From the NCBI GenBank assembly GCA_021815365.1, contig JAKAGZ010000030.1, positions 1 to 32,686 on the forward strand: a stretch of 32,686 bases of DNA, in the 5' to 3' direction. Made by a program: the position numbers and the translations under genes. Positions within the stretch are counted from its first letter, which is position 1, and each line of letters begins with the position of its first letter. Shown piece by piece: positions 25,124-32,686 of the stretch. The notes beneath the pieces are model-generated. The model searched no databases. It saw nothing but the letters and a program-made list of their open reading frames with translations, and was not told where the DNA came from. Source of the DNA: Bacteroidota bacterium (GTDB taxonomy: Bacteria; Bacteroidota; Ignavibacteria; Ignavibacteriales; Ignavibacteriaceae).

Positions 25124-26635
25124 TTAATTTTTCCTTTTGACTGAGAAACCTATTAACCCGCATAAAAATCCGAACACAATATAACCCACTCCTGTTGAAG
25201 CAAGCCAGTCCGGCTCGATAAATTTCAAGTGCCCTTTGGCTTCGAGGAAGTAAAAAATAATTGTAGCAGCAAAGCCAAAAATCGTTGAGAGAGTAACCTG
25301 CTGCCTGTTTGTGTTTGGAAAGAAAGAAGAAATAACCGGAATGAAAATCGTGGTCGTTAAAACTCCGGAAGACAAATAAAAAATATCCCAGAGTGAATTG
25401 ATAACAAGTCCATAAGAAAATGCAATAAAAACTGCTGCGACAGAAATCCATCTCGCAAGCTTGTTCAATTTTTCACTTGTCCATTTAGCACTCAGATTAG
25501 GTTCGATCAGATCATAGGAAAGAGAGAGGGCTACTACATTTCCACAGGTATCTACAGTGGACATCGAAGCTGCGAGCAATCCGATTCCAAGGAGAACATT
25601 CAGCCAGCCGGGGCTAAAATCCTGCATCAAACTGGCAAAGATCAAAGCTCCATCGTGTAATCTTTCGGGCACAATCCCGTTCGCAGGCGGATAAAGCAGC
25701 AGAGCCGAAAGTCCGATCAACATAGGCAGCAGCCCGACAAAGATCAGCGAGTTTGTTCCTGCAATTAAAATTCCTTTCCGCGCTTCTTTATTATTTGCTG
25801 CCGCCTGCAATCTTATCCATACATCAGTTTCGATCAGCCAGCCCGGCAGGTAAGCAAAAAATGTCATTGCAATCAATGCAATGCCGGGGGAAAAAAATCC
25901 GCTGTAGCCCTGATGAGCTTTTGGTGCCAGCCTTGTTGCCGAAAATATTTGTGACAGAACATCGTTACTTTTCCCTAAATGATTCAGTCCGCTGTTATGC
26001 AGGCTTCCTGTTACAGCGTTAAGTCCTATTCCTGCCATAATGATTACAAATAAAGCTACGAATGCAAATTGAATTCTGTCGGTTGACACCACAGCGGCAA
26101 AACCGCCTGTATAAGTGTAGAGTGCTATTGTGACAGCAATTAATAGCATTGTCATTTGAGGTGAAATGTTCAGGAAAGGAGCGATGGTAATTCCTGCAGC
26201 ATAAATTTCTGCACCGCCCCAGACGATAAATACAAAAATAAGAGGCAGAGCAAGAAGCTGCCTTACTTTTTTCCCAAATTTTTTACCGAGTAGTTCAGGC
26301 TGAGAAAACGCGTTTAATTTTCTGAATAAAGGCGCGAAGGTAAAATAACCCGCCATTGTTATCAGCCATGGAATAGCAAGCAGCCACGCCGCACCAAGTC
26401 CATACCAATAAAAAAGCTGTACTCCGTAAACACACGACCAGCTTATGGACATCATACTTGCCGAGATAGATAAGCCAATTAAATATCCCGGAACTTTTCT
26501 GCTTGCTGACCAAAAAAGCTGAGTATCTGCCGGCGGCGGACCTTTCTTTCTTTTAAACCAAATATAAAAACCTATGCTGACAACTGATGCACAATAGGCA
26601 AGGAAGGCTGCCCAGTAGATAAATGTTAAATTCAC
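25124..26635 (-). CDS. Sodium:solute symporter family transporter
   Basis: 503 aa, inner-membrane secondary transporter of the SSS family with about 13 hydrophobic segments. Seen: the N-terminal LFWSASRKVPGYLIGLSISA and the family signature region YTGGFAAVVSTDRIQFAF, with DVWIRLQAAANNKEARKGI in the loop before TM8 and DTCGNVVALSLSYDL later. The SASR...LS-S-MS pattern fits the Na+-site helix. Substrate cannot be read; proline, pantothenate, sugar and monocarboxylate carriers are all in the family. The start is GTG at 26635. It is separated from nuoN by 112 bp and probably has its own promoter. Neighbouring repeat copy 2 lies 28 bp past its 3' end. Confidence 0.88.
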   Translation of the reverse strand: MNLTFIYWAAFLAYCASVVSIGFYIWFKRKKGPPPADTQLFWSASRKVPGYLIGLSISASMMSISWSCVYGVQLFYWYGLGAAWLLAIPWLITMAGYFTFAPLFRKLNAFSQPELLGKKFGKKVRQLLALPLIFVFIVWGGAEIYAAGITIAPFLNISPQMTMLLIAVTIALYTYTGGFAAVVSTDRIQFAFVALFVIIMAGIGLNAVTGSLHNSGLNHLGKSNDVLSQIFSATRLAPKAHQGYSGFFSPGIALIAMTFFAYLPGWLIETDVWIRLQAAANNKEARKGILIAGTNSLIFVGLLPMLIGLSALLLYPPANGIVPERLHDGALIFASLMQDFSPGWLNVLLGIGLLAASMSTVDTCGNVVALSLSYDLIEPNLSAKWTSEKLNKLARWISVAAVFIAFSYGLVINSLWDIFYLSSGVLTTTIFIPVISSFFPNTNRQQVTLSTIFGFAATIIFYFLEAKGHLKFIEPDWLASTGVGYIVFGFLCGLIGFSVKRKN

Positions 26636-26747
26636 TTTATGGGTTTTGGATTATGAGTCTGAATTTTTGAATGTAATATTAGGAAGTTCATAATTGAGAT
26701 ACAAACGAGGTAAAAGACAAAGGTATCAATTCTTTTTGGTCAGCCTA

Positions 26748-28250
26748 TTAAAAACCGAACAGAGTCAGGGAGCTTTTAGCAAGATTGACAACAGGTGAAA
26801 AATAAATCCCGAAAAAGATGATCGGTGCAACGAGAGCAATTAGAAGAACAAGGTTCGGAATGGAAGCAGAAAATTTCGGAATTTCCTTTCCAGGTTTATC
26901 AAGATACATATTCTTAAGAACCCTGATGTAGTAATAAAGTGAAACAACAGTATTGAGCAAAGCAATTATTGCAACGCCAATCATTTTTGCATCCACGAGT
27001 GCAATGAACAAATAAAGTTTTGCTATGAACCCGGCGGTTGGCGGCAGACCGGTGAGAGAAATTAAAAATATTGCAAGAGAAATTCCAAGCACAGGTGTTG
27101 AATAACCAAGCCCTTTGTAATCATCAAGTTCTTCACTTCCGATCTTATTTGCAATGAGCATCACAATAAAAAATGCGCCGAGGTTCATTATTGCATAAAC
27201 TGTGAAATAAATTATAATCGCAAGTATTCCTTCGTTAGACATTACAACCAATCCAAGCATTATATAACCGGCGTGAGCGATGCTGGAGTATGCAAGTAAT
27301 CTCTTCATGTTGTTTTGCCAGAGTGCGGCAAAATTGCCAAGCGTCATGGTAATTATCGAAATCAGAATGAAGAAACTTTTCCAATCAATAACGTTAATTA
27401 CTTGCCAGTATCCTTCTGCATTAATTGATTTAATGAAGGTGACTTTTATGAACCTGATCAGAAGGGCAAATCCTGCAGCTTTGCTTGCTACTGAAAGATA
27501 TGCAGTAATTGTTACAGGTGCGCCTTCGTAAACATCTGGTGTCCAGAAATGGAAAGGGGCTACAGAAATTTTGAACCCGATACCCGTAAATATTAATATT
27601 CCTGCAAACAATAATGTAATCTGATTTATCTGCGGCGCCTGTATCAGTGAATTTATTTCATAAAGATTTGTTGTTCCAGTTAAACCGTATACGATTGAAA
27701 TCCCGAAAAGCATTATGCCGGAAGAAACTCCGCCATAGATCACATATTTTAGTGAAGCCTCACTGTTGCGTAAAGTATTCTTTGTAAAACCCGCCAGCAC
27801 ATAAGATGAGAGTGAGAGAAGCTCAACCGATAAATATATCAGTATCAGATCTGCCGCTGAGACCATAAAGAACATTCCGAGTATCATCCCGAATATCAGC
27901 GAATAATATTCGCCAAGCCTGTCTGCCGCAGAGTCTAATTCTTTATTTGAAATTGAAAAAAGAATTACAATTACCGAACTGAGGACAATTAAAATCTTAA
28001 AGAAAGCTCCAAATGGGTCCGTAACAAGAAGCCCTTTATAATCAGTTGAAGCAAAAGCGAATGAGTTGTATGAAAATTGCTCAACTACAAAATATGAAGT
28101 GATCATCAATCCAATCACTGAAAGCCAGGGAAGTGCTTGAGGTTTGTCTTTAAATATTAAATTAAAAGTTATTATACAAACCAGGACAATTGTTACAACA
28201 ATTTCCGGTTTAACCAGGTATAAGCTGTTCGTCAATGAATTTATCTGCAC
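26748..28250 (-). CDS. nuoN: NADH-quinone oxidoreductase subunit N
   Basis: 500 aa, one of three antiporter-like proton-pumping subunits of complex I, in the inner membrane. About 14 hydrophobic helices; the conserved membrane glutamate is in YLSVELLSLSSYVL, and the antiporter-motif region PFHFWTPDVYEGAPVTITAY with its essential lysine (ASKAAGFALL) is intact. KRLLAYSSIAHAGYIMLGL is also diagnostic. The start is GTG at 28250, 37 bp after nuoM. It is the last gene of the nuo operon; the symporter downstream seems separate. Confidence 0.96.
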   Translation of the reverse strand: MQINSLTNSLYLVKPEIVVTIVLVCIITFNLIFKDKPQALPWLSVIGLMITSYFVVEQFSYNSFAFASTDYKGLLVTDPFGAFFKILIVLSSVIVILFSISNKELDSAADRLGEYYSLIFGMILGMFFMVSAADLILIYLSVELLSLSSYVLAGFTKNTLRNSEASLKYVIYGGVSSGIMLFGISIVYGLTGTTNLYEINSLIQAPQINQITLLFAGILIFTGIGFKISVAPFHFWTPDVYEGAPVTITAYLSVASKAAGFALLIRFIKVTFIKSINAEGYWQVINVIDWKSFFILISIITMTLGNFAALWQNNMKRLLAYSSIAHAGYIMLGLVVMSNEGILAIIIYFTVYAIMNLGAFFIVMLIANKIGSEELDDYKGLGYSTPVLGISLAIFLISLTGLPPTAGFIAKLYLFIALVDAKMIGVAIIALLNTVVSLYYYIRVLKNMYLDKPGKEIPKFSASIPNLVLLIALVAPIIFFGIYFSPVVNLAKSSLTLFGF

Positions 28251-28287
28251 TTTAAGATTTCAAATTTTAGTTTTTATTTAATAGTAA

Positions 28288-29892
28288 TTAAAATCTGACC
28301 ATTGCACTGTAAAGAGTTTGTGCATCCGCCATAAATTTGACCATAGTATTGACCGAAGCATTCATAATATTCAACATAGCTGAAGGATAAACACCAAGGA
28401 AAATTATTATCAAGCTTAATGGAACAAGCATGGCATATTCTCTGAAAGAAAGGTCTTTTAGCTCAGTCCATTTGTCTTTCAATTGTCCCAAATAAATTCT
28501 CTGGAAAGTCCAGAGCATATAGCCGGCGCCGAGAAGAATCCCTGAAGTGGAAATGACAGTAATAACTCTTATAGCTTCAACTCCGAAAGCACCGAGGAAA
28601 ACAAATGCTTCAGAAATAAATCCGCTTAAGCCAGGCAGCCCGATTGCTGCGAAAAAAGCAAGAGTAACGAATCCTGTATAAACAGGCATCTGGTTAGCAA
28701 GACCGCCGAAAGCATCAATTTCTCTTGTATGTGCGCGGTCATAAATTACGCCCACAATAATAAAGAGCATTGAGGTGATAGTGCCATGATTGAACATTTG
28801 TAGAATAGCACCCGATATTCCCGCAGTAGTAAGCGAAGCCATACCAAGCATAACAAAGCCCATGTGTGAAACCGAAGAATAAGCGATCAGCTTTTTGAAA
28901 TCCCGCTGCGCCATCGCACACAGTGCACCGTAAATAATATTTATCATTCCGAATAAAGCGATGTACCATGCAAGCTGATGAGTGATCTCCGGGAATATTG
29001 GGTAACTGACTCTTAAAATACCATAGGTGCCCATTTTCAGAAGCACGCCGGCAAGTATTACACTTATTGCTGTCGGGGCTTCTACGTGCGCATCAGGCAG
29101 CCATGTATGGAAAGGGAACATAGGTATCTTAATTGCAAATCCTACGAACAAAGCTATATATGCTATGAATCTTAGGTTGTTAGGATTGAAGGGAGATAGT
29201 ATTCCTGTTGGAGTAAAATTGGCTTTATTCATCATTGATAACATATTGAAAGTAAAAACCTTTGTGCCATCCACCAGAGTTTCTGTCGAGCTGAAGTATA
29301 GCCCAATCATTACTATCAGGATAAAGATGCTGCCAAACAATGTATAGAGAAAAAACTTTATAGCTGCGTATTCTCTTCTTGGTCCGCCCCAGATCCCGAT
29401 CAGGAAATACATCGGGAGCAGCATCAATTCCCAGAAAATGTAGAAGAGGAAAAAGTCCAGGGCAACAAAAACTCCCATCATTCCTGTATCGAGCAAGAGG
29501 AAAAGTGCAAAGTAACCTTTTATTGATTTTGGAATATTCCAGGAAGAAAGTGTTGCAACAAAGGTAACAATGGCTGTAAGCAGAACCATCGGTGCGCTCA
29601 ACCCATCAATTCCCAGGAAGTAATCCACTTTAACTTTACCAATCCAGGACAGACCTGAAATTTCTATCCATCTGAATTTTTCTACAAACTGGAAAGATTC
29701 AGGATTGTTAATTCCTCCAGCAGAATAATTGTAAAAAGCTACGATAAGTCCGGCAAGTATTACCTGAACTGCAGTAATCACAAGAGTCAATATCTTTATC
29801 GGCTTTACCTGTTCTTTAGGAATGAACATAATTGCTATCATCCCTATTAGCGGGAGAAAAGTTATAAGCGATAGAATGGGAAAGTTTTGCAT
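28288..29892 (-). CDS. nuoM: NADH-quinone oxidoreductase subunit M
   Basis: 534 aa, antiporter-like subunit of complex I. Conserved membrane glutamate in FYIFWELMLLPMYFLIGIWG, then PFHTWLPDAHVEAPTAISVI with the adjacent lysine (VLLKMGTYGILR), and KKLIAYSSVSHMGFVMLGMA. Hydrophobic helices number about 14. It pumps protons across the inner membrane, driven by NADH oxidation. It starts with ATG 26 bp after nuoL. Nothing is odd in length or motifs. Confidence 0.97.
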   Translation of the reverse strand: MQNFPILSLITFLPLIGMIAIMFIPKEQVKPIKILTLVITAVQVILAGLIVAFYNYSAGGINNPESFQFVEKFRWIEISGLSWIGKVKVDYFLGIDGLSAPMVLLTAIVTFVATLSSWNIPKSIKGYFALFLLLDTGMMGVFVALDFFLFYIFWELMLLPMYFLIGIWGGPRREYAAIKFFLYTLFGSIFILIVMIGLYFSSTETLVDGTKVFTFNMLSMMNKANFTPTGILSPFNPNNLRFIAYIALFVGFAIKIPMFPFHTWLPDAHVEAPTAISVILAGVLLKMGTYGILRVSYPIFPEITHQLAWYIALFGMINIIYGALCAMAQRDFKKLIAYSSVSHMGFVMLGMASLTTAGISGAILQMFNHGTITSMLFIIVGVIYDRAHTREIDAFGGLANQMPVYTGFVTLAFFAAIGLPGLSGFISEAFVFLGAFGVEAIRVITVISTSGILLGAGYMLWTFQRIYLGQLKDKWTELKDLSFREYAMLVPLSLIIIFLGVYPSAMLNIMNASVNTMVKFMADAQTLYSAMVRF

Positions 29893-29918
29893 TTCTATTT
29901 ACCTGATATTTTCAAATA

Positions 29919-32042
29919 CTAAAATGTCTTAAATAAGAATAAAAGAATTACCAACGAAAATATTACGAGAACCACATAAGTCTGCACCTTACCTGTCTGG
30001 AATTTTCTGAAGATCAACCCGATAAACCCGCTCAGGTAAGCCATAAAATTAACAAGACCATCAACAACTATGTTATCAAATTTTCCGCTGAGCTTTGAGA
30101 AGATGCGTGTGAAATCTGCCGTAAAGTTCACTATCCCGTCGATGATCGTATTATCAAACCACGCAAGCGATTTGCTGAGACCAACAGTACCCGCAACAAA
30201 TACCGCATCATAAATTTCATCGAAGTACCATTTATTATAGGATAGCTTGTAAAGAGGTTTGACTCTTTCAGCCAGCTTATCAGGATCGAATTTTTTCCAC
30301 TGATAGAAAAGGAATGATAGCAGTATGCCTGAAGCAGCCATCAGCAAAGATAAAAGCATCGCAGGGATGTGAGCGTGATGCAAAGCTTCAGTATAAGTTT
30401 CTGAATAAACTATTTCCTGTTTTGCTGTTTCAGATTTATTTACATCTGGTTCTGTTTTCTGCGCAGCATCTGGTTTCATAAAAGAGTAACGTGCGTTTTC
30501 AGGCACAGAGATCTGCGGTGCTTTTATCCACTTCGATAAAAACCAGCCTTGCTCAGGGTTGAAAGGATTGGGCGTGTAAAAAATAAATATCGAAAGTACT
30601 GCAAGCACTACCAGCGGCATAGCCATCACAAATTTTGATTCGTGAGCGTGTTCAAATTTATGCTGGTCTTTCGGCTGCCCGTGGAAAGTCAGAATTATTA
30701 ATCTGAACATATAAAACGCAGTGAGCATTGCAACAAAAAATCCGGCAGCTGCAAAGAGCCAATGCCCTGTTGCATAACCGAATGCGTAAGTGCCTGCAAG
30801 AATTCCATCCTTGCTCAAAAATCCTGAAGTTAACGGTACACCTGAAATTGCCAGGGAAGAAATTAAAAATGTGGTGTAAGTGACCGGCATTTTCTTTCTG
30901 AGTCCGCCCATTTTTGTGATGTCCTGTTCGTGATGCATATTGTGAATAACCGATCCGCTTCCGAGGAACAGGCAGGCTTTGAAGAAAGCGTGTGTGATCA
31001 GATGGAAGAAGGCAAAGGTGTATGCACCTACGCCAAGTGCAAGTATCATATATCCAAGCTGGCTGATCGTTGAATAGGCAAGAACCTTTTTAATGTCGTT
31101 TTGGGTTAAAGCTATCGTTGCAGGAATAAATGCCGAAAGGGCACCAATGACCGCAATTACAAAAAGAGCATCGCCGGTAAGCATTGTGAAAATTCTTGTG
31201 ATAAAAAATACTCCAGCAGCAACCATTGTAGCTGCGTGAATTAAAGCGCTGACAGGTGTCGGACCTTCCATTGCATCTGGAAGCCAGACGTGCAGAGGGA
31301 ATTGTGCAGACTTGCCGATAGCTCCGCAGAAAAGCAAAAGCCCGGTGACAGTCAGCCAAAATTCACTGTTGAACGGAAGCGCTCCCTGTGATATCTGGTA
31401 GAAAATCTTATCGGAAGTAAAAGTATGATATGTAGTGAAAAGCATCAGTATCCCTGAGAACATTCCTATATCTCCGATCCTGTTAACAATAAATGCTTTC
31501 TTCGCTGCGTCAGAAGCCGATTTCTTTTCGTACCAAAAACCTATCAGCAGGTAAGAAGACAAACCAACAAGCTCCCAGAAAATGTACATCATCAGGAAGT
31601 TGTGTGTTAGTACGATGCCATTCATTGAGAAAGTGAAAATACCGAGATAAGCAAAATACCTGTTGTATCTTTTATCACCACTCATATATTCGATGGAGAA
31701 CAGGTGAACAAGCATGCTGATCAGCGCTACGGCAAAGAGCATTATCACTGAAATATTATCGAGAAGAATTCCAAGCTCAACGGAAAGCTTTCCGAAGAGA
31801 GGAACGTTACCAAAATCAATCCACTGAAATTCAGATACTATATCTTTTGACTGGAAATATGTCAGCTTCAGATAGAGCAGGGCAACACTGCATATAAATG
31901 CCAGGATAATTACGAAGTTCTCGAATAGAAAAATTTTCTTAACTTTTTTTGCAAGAAAAAGCGCAACGATGAATCCTATAACAGGAAGAAAGAGAATTAC
32001 AAGTGCAAGATTTATAAGTATTGATTCATTCATATTTATCAT
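29919..32042 (-). CDS. nuoL: NADH-quinone oxidoreductase subunit L
   Basis: 707 aa, longer than E. coli NuoL (613) because of a Lys/Glu/Thr-rich loop (about 500-560) before the C-terminal lateral helix that braces the other antiporter-like subunits. Seen: HLFSIEYMSGDKRYNRYFAY, the membrane glutamate in MYIFWELVGLSSYLLIGFWY, KKAFIVNRIGDIGM, PLHVWLPDAMEGPTPVSALI and KKVLAYSTISQLGYMILALG. It overlaps nuoK by 4 bp (ATGA). Start ATG 32042; another in-frame ATG three codons later is equally possible. It carries the distal proton channel of complex I. Confidence 0.97.
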   Translation of the reverse strand: MINMNESILINLALVILFLPVIGFIVALFLAKKVKKIFLFENFVIILAFICSVALLYLKLTYFQSKDIVSEFQWIDFGNVPLFGKLSVELGILLDNISVIMLFAVALISMLVHLFSIEYMSGDKRYNRYFAYLGIFTFSMNGIVLTHNFLMMYIFWELVGLSSYLLIGFWYEKKSASDAAKKAFIVNRIGDIGMFSGILMLFTTYHTFTSDKIFYQISQGALPFNSEFWLTVTGLLLFCGAIGKSAQFPLHVWLPDAMEGPTPVSALIHAATMVAAGVFFITRIFTMLTGDALFVIAVIGALSAFIPATIALTQNDIKKVLAYSTISQLGYMILALGVGAYTFAFFHLITHAFFKACLFLGSGSVIHNMHHEQDITKMGGLRKKMPVTYTTFLISSLAISGVPLTSGFLSKDGILAGTYAFGYATGHWLFAAAGFFVAMLTAFYMFRLIILTFHGQPKDQHKFEHAHESKFVMAMPLVVLAVLSIFIFYTPNPFNPEQGWFLSKWIKAPQISVPENARYSFMKPDAAQKTEPDVNKSETAKQEIVYSETYTEALHHAHIPAMLLSLLMAASGILLSFLFYQWKKFDPDKLAERVKPLYKLSYNKWYFDEIYDAVFVAGTVGLSKSLAWFDNTIIDGIVNFTADFTRIFSKLSGKFDNIVVDGLVNFMAYLSGFIGLIFRKFQTGKVQTYVVLVIFSLVILLFLFKTF

Positions 32043-32350
32043 TCTTTTAGATTGTCTATTTCATCAACATTGACGTTCGAGAATGTTTTATAAATATTCA
32101 GAACGATTGCCAGCGCTACGGCTGCTTCCGCAGCAGCAAGCACAATAACAAAAAGTGCGATCAACTGTCCCTGGAAACCAAAGCTGCCATACCGGGCAAA
32201 CGCAATAAAATTTATGTTTGCCGAGTTTAGGATCAATTCAATTCCCATTAAAACCATCACAGCATTCTTACGTGTGATTATGCCGAATATTCCGAAGCAA
32301 AAAAGTATTGAACTGATAACTAAAAAATGATTTAACCCAACCTGTGCCAT
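32039..32350 (-). CDS. nuoK: NADH-quinone oxidoreductase subunit K
   Basis: 103 aa with three transmembrane helices, the normal NuoK size. The helix-2 glutamate in MVLMGIELILNSANINFIAF is the conserved proton-path residue; a second conserved glutamate is in AAAEAAVALAIVL. Start ATG 32348-32350, chosen over an upstream ATG because GAGGA lies 9 nt before it and MAQVGLNHFLVIS is the family N-terminus. It begins 4 bp after the nuoJ stop and overlaps nuoL by 4 bp. Confidence 0.96.
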   Translation of the reverse strand: MAQVGLNHFLVISSILFCFGIFGIITRKNAVMVLMGIELILNSANINFIAFARYGSFGFQGQLIALFVIVLAAAEAAVALAIVLNIYKTFSNVNVDEIDNLKE

Positions 32351-32354
32351 AAAA

Positions 32355-32686
32355 TTATTTCCTCGCCATTGATGCTGCACCGATTAAAGCAATTAAGAGC
32401 AAGACACCAAGCAGTTCAAAAATCAAAGCATACTGACCTATCAGTAAAATTCCCAGGCTGTGAGTTGAAGGAATATCAGCGGGAGAATTTATAGTTTTCC
32501 ATCCGGTACCTAAAAGAGTTGTTACCAAAAGATAAAAGAAAGCAGCGACTCCAACTGCTGCAGGAATAATTTGCAGTGTACCTGTCTTGATATTCACGCT
32601 TGTAATTTTGTTAGTCAGCATCACACCGAAAAGAAGGAGAATAAGAATTCCACCGACGTAAACGATTAGCTGAACTACCGCTACAA
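32355..32686 (-). CDS. nuoJ: NADH-quinone oxidoreductase subunit J (5' end outside window)
   Basis: The reading frame continues beyond the right edge without a stop, so an internal ATG at 32624 is not the real start. The first visible residues, VAVVQLIVYVGGILILLLFG, are the conserved NuoJ helix (AxVQxxVYxGAIxVL...). Two further helices follow (IPAAVGVAAFFYLLVTTLLG and YALIFELLGVLLLIALIGAA). About 110 of an expected 160-170 residues are seen. It forms part of the membrane arm of complex I; nuoA-I presumably lie upstream outside the window. Confidence 0.93.
   Translation of the reverse strand, partial: VAVVQLIVYVGGILILLLFGVMLTNKITSVNIKTGTLQIIPAAVGVAAFFYLLVTTLLGTGWKTINSPADIPSTHSLGILLIGQYALIFELLGVLLLIALIGAASMARK

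Overview
The window looks like chromosomal DNA of a low-GC Gram-negative bacterium of the Bacteroidota/Chlorobi group, most likely Ignavibacteria-like. The basis is a set of Bacteroidota-type lipoproteins and outer-membrane proteins, two promoters of the TTTG-N20-TANNTTTG form, a SPOR lipoprotein, complex I genes in canonical order and frequent TTG starts. The placement is inferred from gene content, not from a database search.

Layout. (1) 1-3319, minus strand: the end of a histidine-degradation operon (SPOR lipoprotein, hutI, ftcD, formimidoyl-THF cyclodeaminase, the last cut by the window edge). (2) 3530-8068, plus: glgA, a GmhB-type HAD phosphatase, a repeat-containing surface lipoprotein and an outer-membrane beta-barrel, packed with almost no spacing. 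(3) 8108-11404, minus: an array of gene cassettes separated by attC-like sites, holding a RelE/ParE-type toxin-antitoxin pair, a HEPN-like protein, a secreted repeat protein, a small lipoprotein and an unknown gene. No integrase is visible, so it resembles a cluster of attC sites lacking an integrase (CALIN). (4) 11954-14997, plus: glyA, tatC and a long-chain polyprenyl diphosphate synthase. (5) 15172-15579: a stand-alone response regulator, followed by 730 bp rich in inverted repeats. (6) 16311-19362, plus: tgt-yajC and ribBA. (7) 19421-20401: a VapBC-like module between two copies of a ~55 bp direct repeat, with vapC broken by one in-frame stop. (8) 20476-23197, minus: tyrS, pyruvoyl-dependent arginine decarboxylase and terC. 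(9) 23261-25096: decayed coding remnants, then two unknown membrane-protein genes headed by a second copy of the ~220 bp repeat that heads the first cassette array. (10) 25124-32686, minus: a sodium:solute symporter and nuoN-M-L-K-J (nuoJ incomplete).

The core genes form ordinary housekeeping operons: histidine to glutamate and one-carbon units, glycogen synthesis, serine/glycine, Tat export, isoprenoid quinone side chains, queuosine tRNA, riboflavin, polyamine and proton-pumping NADH dehydrogenase. The unusual content lies in regions 3, 7 and 9. There, unrecognised small genes and toxin-antitoxin modules are bounded by R-box motifs (RYYYAAC/GTTRRRY) or direct repeats. The two ~220 bp repeat copies stop matching at an R-box-like motif, as expected if site-specific recombination joined different cassettes to the same leader.
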